Part shown: positions 1-4,904 of the stretch, one piece after another
How the letters are laid out: each line of letters starts with the position of its first letter
Position numbering within the stretch: the stretch's first letter is position 1
Assembly (NCBI GenBank): GCA_015487515.1
Contig: WFPQ01000081.1
Coordinates: 1 to 5,853 of the forward strand
Reading direction: 5' to 3'
From: Hyphomicrobiales bacterium
Lineage (GTDB): Bacteria > Pseudomonadota > Alphaproteobacteria > Rhizobiales > Devosiaceae
DNA: 5,853 nucleotides
Notes under the pieces: generated by a model
What the model was told of the DNA's origin: nothing
Database searches by the model: none
Seen by the model: the letters and a program-made list of their open reading frames with translations, nothing else
Made by a program: the position numbers and the translations under genes

Positions 1-50
1 CCGGCCCTCGGTTTTGGAGACCGATGCTCTACCAACTGAGCTACACCCCT
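1..50 (-). tRNA. tRNA-Trp (anticodon CCA), 3' part cut by window edge
   Basis: Read on the minus strand from position 50 the sequence gives an AGGGGTG acceptor strand, U8-A9, a D arm with the usual GCTCAGTTGGTAGAGC form, and a five-pair anticodon arm with loop CTCCAAA, so the anticodon is CCA (tryptophan). Only the first 50 nucleotides are inside the window; the T arm and acceptor 3' strand lie to the left. In many alphaproteobacteria this tRNA precedes secE-nusG, which would also lie to the left, but that cannot be seen here. Confidence 0.93.
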
Positions 51-64
51 TAATGGCCGGACCT

Positions 65-93
65 GACTTAATTGCAAAGATGCTTTTGCGCAA
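65..93 (-). promoter_or_regulatory. Possible promoter of tRNA-Trp
   Basis: On the minus strand TTGCGC (93-88) and TAAGTC (70-65) are separated by 17 bases and would start transcription a few bases before the tRNA 5' end at 50. The spacing is right but both boxes match the consensus only partly. It overlaps the first degenerate repeat unit of the region. Confidence 0.25.
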
Positions 94-217
94 GTTCTTT
101 TACTGAAACAAGCCTTTTGTTCAAACAGGTCTTTTGCTGCAAACCGGCCATTTTTCAAAAACAGGCTCTTCAAGCAGAACCAGCCCTCAATACTAAGCAG
201 AACCAGCCCCCAATACT
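75..217. repeat. Short tandem repeats, one degenerate array and one near-perfect pair
   Basis: Four degenerate 16-18 base units follow one another at 75-90, 91-108, 109-125 and 126-143. Each starts with CA and has a CTTTT core. After a short gap, two 23-base units lie directly in tandem at 172-194 and 195-217 and differ at one base (T187 against C210). The region is non-coding. The repeats look like replication-slippage products. They lack the spacer structure of a CRISPR array. Confidence 0.6.
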
Positions 218-354
218 GCCTGCCCCCCCGCAGATTGGCGCGCCGACGGTTTTCCTGTTGCGCCCAGAACTCTTTGGCAGCTTCACCCTCCATGACATCT
301 GCATGACACAAAGCCGCAACATGATACAGGACCACTAGCTATATGCAGACCCGC

Positions 355-379
355 TATATTGCCCTGAAAACATTTTCAG
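355..379 (+). promoter_or_regulatory. Possible -10 box and operator palindrome upstream of the glycoside hydrolase
   Basis: TATATT at 355-360 resembles a -10 box. CTGAAAA (364-370) and TTTTCAG (373-379) form a perfect inverted repeat with a two-base centre, where transcription would start if the -10 box is real. A repressor bound there would block initiation. No good -35 box is found 16-18 bases upstream. The layout is visible; the function is inferred. Confidence 0.3.
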
Positions 380-424
380 CAGAAAATACAGAATTCCGGC
401 AATATCCCAAATGCCATACCCCAG

Positions 425-434
425 AGGCAAGGAC
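425..434 (+). promoter_or_regulatory. Ribosome-binding site of the glycoside hydrolase gene
   Basis: AGGCAAGGAC, with AAGGA as the Shine-Dalgarno core nine bases before ATG 443. The same ten bases occur at 2269-2278 before the second secreted protein. Confidence 0.5.
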
Positions 435-442
435 CCCTTTTC

Positions 443-1504
443 ATGAAATCAATGAGACATTTCACAAAATCGCATTTTTTTGCCATTGCCGCCCTGATCC
501 TTGTTGCCCTGCCTGCCCTTTCAACCCCCGCCCCTGGTCAGCCGGTCATGGGCATGTCGTTTCCGCCGGTCAGAAGCATGGCGGAAATTTCCTTTACCCT
601 GAACCAGTTGAAGCGGCTCGGTATCAGGGACATAAGAATTGCCGAGAACTGGAAAAACCGGGAGCCGGAGCGGGGCGATTTCAACTGGGCACCCCTGGAA
701 AACCGCATCAAGGCCCTGGGCAATGGCGGCTTGAGAATACTTCTTACCATCCAGTCCGACGGGCCGGACTGGGCCTGCGGGGCCCGAAATTCGAAATCCT
801 GCATCTTCATCGACTGGAACGACTTTGAAAACTACATGGAAGAATTGCTGGCAAGGATCGGCAGCAGCCTGGACGCCATACAGTTCGGCAACGAATGGGA
901 CAACCAGTTCGTGGGCACCGCCCGGCAATTCCTGATCCTTCAGAACCGTTTTTATGACCTCGTGAAAAAATACCGCCCCGACCTTGATGTGGTTCTCGGG
1001 GGAATAACCACCCGCTCCCTGCTTTACGAAGCCATATGCCTGACCGGCGCCCGCATCAGCCAGAACGAATACGGCCTGCAACGCCCCATCGACCTGAACA
1101 GATCAGTCATGAATGACGTCTGCACCCGCCAGCGCCAGTCCTATGCCAGTGACCTCAGGGATGTGACAAACATGCTTAACCAGGCCCGCTATGACATTGC
1201 CGACATTCACCTCTATGACACCCCCGATCTTTGGGATGAATTCATGGAAAGCTTTAGCAAAATGACCGAAAAGCCTTTATATGCAACCGAATTTGGCGGC
1301 CCCAATCCCGATCTGGAATTGAGGGACCCCGCCTACCAGGCCCTGCGACTTTCCGGCTATCTCCAGACGATATCTCAACTGCCACTAAAAAGGGCCTATT
1401 ATTTCAAGCTGACCGATGGCGGCGATGCCTACCACGACCTTTCCGGACTGTTTGACGAAAAAGGCAACCCCAAACCCGCCCTTGATGTCTTTTTGAACCG
1501 CTGA
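443..1504 (+). CDS. Secreted glycoside hydrolase-like protein, clan GH-A (TIM barrel)
   Basis: The 353-residue product starts with a signal peptide: basic N-terminus, hydrophobic stretch at about 11-26, likely cut after S27. The mature part reads as a clan GH-A barrel. W70 to W82 carries the WxxxEPxxGxFNW pattern; FGNE at 148-151 gives the probable acid/base E151; IHLY at 255-258 supplies the usual aromatic/His strand; ATEFGG at 281-286 gives the probable nucleophile E283. The nearest families are GH39/GH5-like, but the substrate cannot be told. C112 and C120 flank a short loop and could form a disulfide. ATG 443 has AAGGA at 429-433; ATG 452 is an alternative that keeps the signal peptide. 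It would act outside the cytoplasmic membrane on a polysaccharide. The gene is convergent with the VOC gene, and the other exported protein lies further downstream. Confidence 0.82.
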   Translation: MKSMRHFTKSHFFAIAALILVALPALSTPAPGQPVMGMSFPPVRSMAEISFTLNQLKRLGIRDIRIAENWKNREPERGDFNWAPLENRIKALGNGGLRILLTIQSDGPDWACGARNSKSCIFIDWNDFENYMEELLARIGSSLDAIQFGNEWDNQFVGTARQFLILQNRFYDLVKKYRPDLDVVLGGITTRSLLYEAICLTGARISQNEYGLQRPIDLNRSVMNDVCTRQRQSYASDLRDVTNMLNQARYDIADIHLYDTPDLWDEFMESFSKMTEKPLYATEFGGPNPDLELRDPAYQALRLSGYLQTISQLPLKRAYYFKLTDGGDAYHDLSGLFDEKGNPKPALDVFLNR

Positions 1505-1639
1505 ATCAAAACCCCTGACAGACTCCTGCATTGCAAGGCACAAGGAAGGATTCGGGAACAGGGATTAGGGGCCATGGGGAATTTCGTGCAAGGATTTCAT
1601 GTGGTCATGATGCGGGATTTCGGCAGGGGGTGTTTTGCC

Positions 1640-2050
1640 TCAGGGCGCTGGTATTGAAACATCAGGACACTTGCCAAAACAGATCAGGTAATCATCCGGG
1701 TCGGTTACCATCAGCTCGATACAGCCATAGGCTCTCCTGGTCGGCCCGGCAAACACCGGCACTCCGCCCACCTGCAGTGCCAGTTCGATCTCTTTCAGGT
1801 CCCGCACCCAGAAATAGACATCCCCTATCACCTCTCCGGGCATGTGATGACGGTTTGCCAGGGGTTTCCTGTTTCCCTGTCTCAGCATTATTGCAGCTTC
1901 ACCGAACCTTAAAACCGAAAGGGCGGGTGTTTCGTTCCAGTCAAGCTCCGCAGCAACAAAGCCCAGCTTGTCCACATACCACTGCGTGGATTTTTTCAAG
2001 TCACTGACAATAAAAACCGCTGCCGTTGCAATATAATCGGATTCCCCCAT
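1640..2050 (-). CDS. VOC-superfamily (glyoxalase/bleomycin-resistance fold) protein
   Basis: The 136-residue product has the two beta-alpha-beta-beta-beta halves of the vicinal oxygen chelate fold. Residues 12-31 (VFIVSDLKKSTQWYVDKLGF) match the usual start of the first half, and 76-128 form the second, ending with the common YGCIELMVTDPDDYLICFG strand, in which E112 is the likely metal ligand. The first strand has no His at the metal-ligand position, so it resembles the bleomycin-resistance branch more than a classic glyoxalase I. The substrate is unknown; the protein is probably cytoplasmic and dimeric. The frame is open upstream to 2317, but ATG 2050 is chosen because GGAGG lies just before it (2059-2055) and the fold begins right after it. 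It is transcribed towards the glycoside hydrolase gene and away from the secreted protein. Confidence 0.82.
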   Translation of the reverse strand: MGESDYIATAAVFIVSDLKKSTQWYVDKLGFVAAELDWNETPALSVLRFGEAAIMLRQGNRKPLANRHHMPGEVIGDVYFWVRDLKEIELALQVGGVPVFAGPTRRAYGCIELMVTDPDDYLICFGKCPDVSIPAP

Positions 2051-2080
2051 GCACCCTCCAAGTGTACCCGCTTCCCGGAA

Positions 2081-2130
2081 GAAATATTTCCGAGTCGGAA
2101 AATCAACATATGTAATATTACCGGTATATG
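2081..2130. promoter_or_regulatory. Palindrome-rich control region between the divergent VOC and secreted-protein genes
   Basis: Three palindromes lie within 50 bases: GAAATATTTC (2081-2090), TTTCCGA-G-TCGGAAA (2087-2101) and GTAATATTAC (2112-2121). The last is flanked by CATAT (2107-2111) and ATATG (2126-2130). On the minus strand TTGCAT (2133-2128) and TATGTT (2110-2105) are 17 bases apart and could be the VOC promoter, with the palindromes as operators. AT content is clearly higher than in the genes on either side. The palindromes are seen directly; regulator and use are inferred. Confidence 0.4.
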
Positions 2131-2268
2131 CAAATCTGGACCCAGCAACTCCAGGCAAAACAGGAAAAGGCATCATTTTACAAAAAACCCCAAGACTGGA
2201 CGAAAATGTCAGAACAAAATATCGGAAAAACGAAAGCAGGCCATAAATACCCCACCAACTCTCTCTAC

Positions 2269-2278
2269 AGGCAAGGAC
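2269..2278 (+). promoter_or_regulatory. Ribosome-binding site of the secreted-protein gene
   Basis: AGGCAAGGAC, with AAGGA at 2273-2277, four bases before ATG 2282. It is identical over ten bases to the site before the glycoside hydrolase gene at 425-434. Confidence 0.5.
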
Positions 2279-2281
2279 ATC

Positions 2282-3355
2282 ATGATCAGGATTTTCTGCA
2301 ACACCCGCCTTCTGCAAATCTCAAAAGGCAAACTCCTGCCATTGCTGCTCGCCCTTGCATTGCTTCCCGTACCGGCAAAATCCATCCAGCCCGGGCAAAC
2401 CCCCGATCTTTTTGAACGTCCCTTTGCCCCCTCCTCCTTCTGGAACCGCAAGATACCGGAAGATGCCACCTATATTGACGTTTCCGATGCGATATGGGGT
2501 GATCCCGGGCTGGCCCCCAACCGGGTTGGCGTAGAGCAGGTCACGCTGATTTACAGCGACCCTCACCAACCGGAAGTAAAAATAGTCAAATCCCGCGGCT
2601 GGAACATGCCGGGCCGGGCCCAGACCAGCGGTGAAGTGTTCTACACCAGCAGATTTGCCCCGGATGCGGGGGTGGAAGTCAGATATCCAAGCACCGGCAA
2701 CGCCTCCTTTGTCATAATTGACCCTCTCAGGGGAACGGCCAGCGAAGGATCGGCCGGATGGCGCGAACCGGGCGGCGACCTGATCACCTATTACGACGAG
2801 CCGCGCCTCCATGACATCGACCTTGCAGGCGACGGGCTGTCAGGTACCCTTGGCTCGGGGCTTCCTGCTCTTGGCGGCCTCATTCGACTGGGAGAGATAA
2901 ATTCGCAAATTTCTCATTCCATAGCCATATCCATGGGCAGCCGCCGATTTTCCAGGGCCCCCAAGTTCATTGCCCCGGCCTGGCGCGCCGACGGTTTTGC
3001 AGACAGTCCGCTGAACGGCTATTTTGGAAAAGACCCAAACTATGGCATGGGCACCCTTTTGGCCATTCCCCGGTCCGTGGACATAGAAGAAATTGATTGG
3101 CAGACAGAGCAGGGAAAAATCCTTGCCCGCTCAGCCCGGGAATATGGCTGGGTAATAGTGGATTCCAGCGATGGCGGCATTGGCAACGACCAGATGAAGC
3201 TCAATTTCTCAAGAGATGCCGCAAGAATTGACCTGGGCCTTGAAGTCCGGCCCGAAAACGACGAGCTGTTCGTCGCCCGGCCCGTACTGGACATAGCCGG
3301 CCTTGAAGCAGACATCATAACAATCATGGGACTGGTCATGGCCACCAGGAAGTAG
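2282..3355 (+). CDS. Secreted protein of unknown function (SFWN / IxHxI-type family)
   Basis: The 357-residue product has a long basic N-region (1-17), a hydrophobic core (18-30) and a likely signal peptidase site after A32 (V-P-A). The mature protein opens with FAPSSFWNRKIPEDA (48-62). It later has GGLIRLGEI (198-206), the ISHSI segment (210-214), APAWRADGF (231-239) and GTLLAIP (257-263), then a helix and YGWVIVDSSDG (288-298). I recognise this order (SxWN near the start, GGLIR, IxHal, PA..DG, G..L.iP, YG.yvvD..) from large secreted proteins of actinobacteria and proteobacteria whose function is not established; no catalytic triad can be named. The start ATG 2282 has AAGGA four bases upstream, and the next Met is residue 109. 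A role at the cell surface or on extracellular polymer is plausible given the exported hydrolase nearby, but that is inference. Confidence 0.8.
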   Translation: MIRIFCNTRLLQISKGKLLPLLLALALLPVPAKSIQPGQTPDLFERPFAPSSFWNRKIPEDATYIDVSDAIWGDPGLAPNRVGVEQVTLIYSDPHQPEVKIVKSRGWNMPGRAQTSGEVFYTSRFAPDAGVEVRYPSTGNASFVIIDPLRGTASEGSAGWREPGGDLITYYDEPRLHDIDLAGDGLSGTLGSGLPALGGLIRLGEINSQISHSIAISMGSRRFSRAPKFIAPAWRADGFADSPLNGYFGKDPNYGMGTLLAIPRSVDIEEIDWQTEQGKILARSAREYGWVIVDSSDGGIGNDQMKLNFSRDAARIDLGLEVRPENDELFVARPVLDIAGLEADIITIMGLVMATRK

Positions 3356-3460
3356 CAAGACAGGCAATATTCCAGATCCGGGCATCCAGCAGCAAGGGAG
3401 CCAGAAAGAAGGGGCCAGAAAGTCAGTCCCGCTGCCATAAGATCTGCCACGCCATGTGCG

Positions 3461-3496
3461 TGGTGCACCTCGAAGTAGAAACTTCGAGGTGCGCCA
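3461..3496. repeat. Strong hairpin, 15-pair stem with a 6-base loop
   Basis: GCACCTCGAAG (3465-3475) and CTTCGAGGTGC (3482-3492) are perfect inverted copies around the loop TAGAAA. The stem extends outwards by one G-U pair and three Watson-Crick pairs to 3461 and 3496. No T-run follows on either strand, so it is not an ordinary intrinsic terminator. Its place upstream of a mobilisation gene suggests an oriT-associated or other protein-binding inverted repeat. Confidence 0.7.
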
Positions 3497-3514
3497 GCGA
3501 GCTTTAATGCGAGC

Positions 3515-3530
3515 CGCCGGTCGTCCGGCG
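3515..3530. repeat. Small GC-rich hairpin
   Basis: CGCCGG (3515-3520) and CCGGCG (3525-3530) form a six-pair stem around TCGT. It lies 18 bases after the larger hairpin and before the small ORF. Confidence 0.5.
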
Positions 3531-3568
3531 CCCCATCAAAGCATGAGCAAAGCGAATTAGCACGAGAT

Positions 3569-3721
3569 ATGAAAATGGTGCCGTTTGAGGGAGACCCCTC
3601 GAACACGCTTTTTGAAGTATTAGAAGCGTGGGAACAGCACCTCAAGGATTTTGACCTTGATGTCCACATACCCAAATCTCGCTCAGTCCGTGCACGCAGC
3701 CCGCGAGGGCCTTCGCTGTGA
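3569..3721 (+). CDS. Possible 50-residue protein overlapping the mobC start
   Basis: ATG 3569 opens a 50-codon frame that ends with TGA at 3719-3721, sharing GTGA with the GTG start of the next gene, the arrangement of translationally coupled genes. The product has an acidic, helix-prone middle (residues 11-31, NTLFEVLEAWEQHLKDFDLD) and a basic Arg/Ser/Pro tail (36-49). I do not recognise a family. The ribosome-binding site is weak (only CGAGA just upstream), and a second Met is codon 3. The frame is open upstream to 3479, so it could also be the tail of something truncated. Its first bases include the AAATGGTGCCG repeat seen again at the tRNA-Thr 3' end, so the start may be a by-product of element insertion. 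Confidence 0.4.
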   Translation: MKMVPFEGDPSNTLFEVLEAWEQHLKDFDLDVHIPKSRSVRARSPRGPSL

Positions 3722-4044
3722 GGACTGTCGATAAAACAGACACGGTAAGCGGAATACAAGTTGATTTCCGTGTTGCCAGCGCGTTGCCGAAACCTGCAAA
3801 AACATCTCCGCGCATCACGCTTCGCCTGACAGAAAGGGAGTTGGCGACGCTCAAAAGCCTGTCCAGCGGAATGTCCTTGAGCGCTTATGTCCGAAAATGT
3901 GTATTCGGCAAAGAGGCCAAGCCCCGCAAAATACGCGCCCGCGCTCCTGTGGAAAATCACCAGGCACTTGCGCAGGTTCTTGGCCTGTTGGGACAAACCC
4001 GATTCGCCAATAATCTTAATCAGCTTGCCTACCATGCGAATTCC
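3718..4044 (+). pseudogene. mobC: 3'-truncated mobC-type relaxosome gene
   Basis: Codons 1-109 of the chimeric frame. The ribbon-helix-helix-like part and the LNQLAYHAN signature are present. Normal members go on with a Gly-rich turn and a helix that ends in an ALG-type C-terminus, about 30-40 residues more; here the sequence breaks off right after HANS. No relaxase gene follows. Family assignment rests on motif recall and is fairly firm; the exact break point could be a few codons either way. Confidence 0.7.
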
Positions 4045-4734
4045 AGAGCATGGGGTGTTTCACTTCGTCCGGGGCATCATGAAGGGATCATCTCGTTTGA
4101 GGCATTTGAAAAAATTCAGGCGCGGCTTAAAACCGGCGGCTATGCACCGGCGCGAAAAGATGTGAATGAAGATTTTCCACTACGCGGTTTTGTGGCGTGC
4201 GCAGGCTGTTCAAAGCCCCTGACGGCGGCGTGGTCAAAAGGGAAGCGCAAGAGCTATCCCTATTACCTTTGCCACAACAAGCCTTGCACAAACTATGGCA
4301 AGTCGCTGCCAAGAGCCAAGGTCGAGGGCCAGTTTGAGGACATACTCAAAGAGATAACACCGGAACAAAATCTGTTCCAAATGGTCAAGACAATGGTTGG
4401 GCAAGCATGGGAACAGCGCGCCCTTCAGAGTAAGGCGGTGGCGGTTACCCTGCGGCGCGAAATCACCCGGATTGAGCAGGAAATCGAAGGGTTTCTTGAC
4501 CGGATCGTCAGCACACAAAACGCGTCGGTGATTTCAGCCTATGAAAACAAGATCGCCTCGCTCGAACGTGAGAAGCTTTTGGCACAAGAAAAACTGGAAA
4601 AAAACAGGCGTCCGGTCAAGACCAAAGGCCAAATCTTCGAACACGCCATGCAGTTCCTGTCAAACCCCTGGAAACTATGGGATTCCGGCAATATCTTGCT
4701 GCGCAAATCAGTGCTCAGACTGGCGTTTACCTAG
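3718..4734 (+). CDS. Chimeric MobC-serine recombinase protein (in-frame fusion of two fragments)
   Basis: The 338-residue frame starts at GTG 3718 with GAGGG at 3705-3709, eight bases before. Residues 31-64 (ITLRLTERELATLKSL, then SLSAYVRKCVFG) are a ribbon-helix-helix-like MobC segment, and 84-109 (LAQVLGLLG, then NNLNQLAYHANS) are the MobC signature; MobC proteins assist a relaxase at oriT. From about residue 110 the sequence changes to a large serine recombinase: WGVSLRPGHHEGIISFEAFEKIQARL (112-137), FPLRGFVACAGC, a zinc ribbon with C161, C164, C185 and C190, and a coiled coil at about 230-297. The resolvase domain with its catalytic serine is missing, so no recombination is expected. The last ~40 residues of MobC are also lost. 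The fused product might still bind DNA. It ends at a TAG inside conserved recombinase sequence. Confidence 0.85.
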   Translation: MRTVDKTDTVSGIQVDFRVASALPKPAKTSPRITLRLTERELATLKSLSSGMSLSAYVRKCVFGKEAKPRKIRARAPVENHQALAQVLGLLGQTRFANNLNQLAYHANSRAWGVSLRPGHHEGIISFEAFEKIQARLKTGGYAPARKDVNEDFPLRGFVACAGCSKPLTAAWSKGKRKSYPYYLCHNKPCTNYGKSLPRAKVEGQFEDILKEITPEQNLFQMVKTMVGQAWEQRALQSKAVAVTLRREITRIEQEIEGFLDRIVSTQNASVISAYENKIASLEREKLLAQEKLEKNRRPVKTKGQIFEHAMQFLSNPWKLWDSGNILLRKSVLRLAFT

Positions 4735-4866
4735 CGTCTGGAGTACTGCCGGAACGAGGGTTATCGAACACCAAAAACCACCTTACCCTTCAAGATGTTA
4801 GGGGATATTCAGGCGGGTGATTTAGAAATGGTGCCGGCAGCAGGAGTCGAACCCGCGACCTACTGA
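4045..4866 (+). pseudogene. 5'-truncated large serine recombinase with internal amber codon
   Basis: The recombinase fragment begins near codon 110 of the chimera and would reach 4866 if the TAG at 4732-4734 were a sense codon. Before the stop the sequence is NPWKLWDSGNILLRKSVLRLAFT; after it, in the same frame, comes RLEYCRNEGYRTPKTTLPFK, the usual C-terminal sequence of alphaproteobacterial members. The TAG replaces one residue between LAFT and RLEY and is probably a point mutation of a codon such as CAG, AAG or GAG. The frame then runs MVPAAGVEPATY into the tRNA-Thr gene and stops at TGA 4864. About the first half of a normal recombinase (roughly 500-550 residues), including the catalytic domain, is gone. 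Confidence 0.8.
4826..4836. other. Candidate attachment-site core at the tRNA-Thr 3' end
   Basis: AAATGGTGCCG covers the CCA end and first acceptor bases of tRNA-Thr, and the same eleven bases occur in the same orientation at 3573-3583. The recombinase frame runs through the right copy. This would fit a tRNA-3'-end integration site, but an 11-base match over this distance can arise by chance. Confidence 0.3.
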
Positions 4867-4904
4867 TTACAAATCAGTTGCTCTACCAACTGAGCTATGC
4901 CGGC
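4829..4904 (-). tRNA. tRNA-Thr (anticodon UGU), complete, with encoded CCA
   Basis: On the minus strand the gene starts GCCGGCA (4904-4898) and ends TGCCGGC-A-CCA (4839-4829), giving a perfect seven-pair acceptor stem. The D arm, the anticodon arm ACTGA-TTTGTAA-TCAGT (anticodon TGT, threonine) and the T loop TTCGACT are all regular, total 76 nucleotides. The 3' end is overlapped by the degraded recombinase frame coming from the opposite strand, which suggests the gene served as the integration site of the mobile element and was left intact. Confidence 0.96.

Larger units (their letters stand above)
51..442. other. Non-coding stretch between tRNA-Trp and the glycoside hydrolase gene
   Basis: No convincing gene is seen. 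The open frame at 72-338 has a composition dictated by the tandem repeats, no good ribosome-binding site and no recognisable motif. The stretch holds the repeats at 75-217, an 18-base sequence shared with the coding region at 2981-2998, and, near its end, a TATATT box (355-360) followed by a 16-base palindrome (364-379), which probably belong to the control region of the downstream gene. Confidence 0.6.
3461..3836. mobile_element. Left part of a collapsed mobilisable integrative element (remnant runs on to about 4836)
   Basis: From the hairpins at 3461-3530 to the tRNA-Thr 3' end near 4836 everything recognisable is mobile-element DNA: a possible small ORF, a MobC-type gene head and a serine recombinase tail. 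No relaxase and no recombinase catalytic domain are left, so the element cannot move by itself. The recombinase end adjoins and overlaps tRNA-Thr, the likely insertion point. The left border is uncertain. An 11-base direct repeat (AAATGGTGCCG at 3573-3583 and 4826-4836) could mark both ends, in which case the hairpins would be outside the element. This entry covers only the left part; the rest is described in the gene entries. Confidence 0.5.

Noticed and set aside
172..217. Tandem 23-base repeats as a CRISPR array
   Set aside because: The copies abut without spacers, there are only two, and no cas gene is near.
72..338. 88-codon open frame with several Cys residues after tRNA-Trp
   Set aside because: It translates the tandem repeats, has no ribosome-binding site and no family-like motif, and lies mostly in low-complexity DNA.
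364..379. LexA box
   Set aside because: CTG(N10)CAG is the gammaproteobacterial form; alphaproteobacterial LexA recognises a GTTC/GAAC-type direct repeat, and the downstream gene is not a DNA-repair gene.
1640..2317. Longer VOC protein starting at 2317 (225 residues)
   Set aside because: The extra 89 residues lie in the palindrome-rich promoter region, show no VOC similarity, and ATG 2050 has its own GGAGG.
3461..3496. Hairpin as an intrinsic terminator of the secreted-protein gene
   Set aside because: No T-run follows the stem on either strand, and it lies more than 100 bases after the stop codon.
3040..4035. Long minus-strand open frame of 331 codons opposite the secreted protein and mobC
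   Set aside because: It crosses two genes and the hairpins, has no recognisable domain and a Ser/Arg/Cys-rich composition typical of antisense reading. The plus-strand genes explain the DNA. A stretch reading FYFEVHHAHG was considered as an HNH or relaxase motif but has no supporting context.
4732..4734. TAG as recoded codon (pyrrolysine or programmed read-through)
   Set aside because: No recoding element is visible and the gene is already truncated at its 5' end, so a simple nonsense mutation is far more likely.
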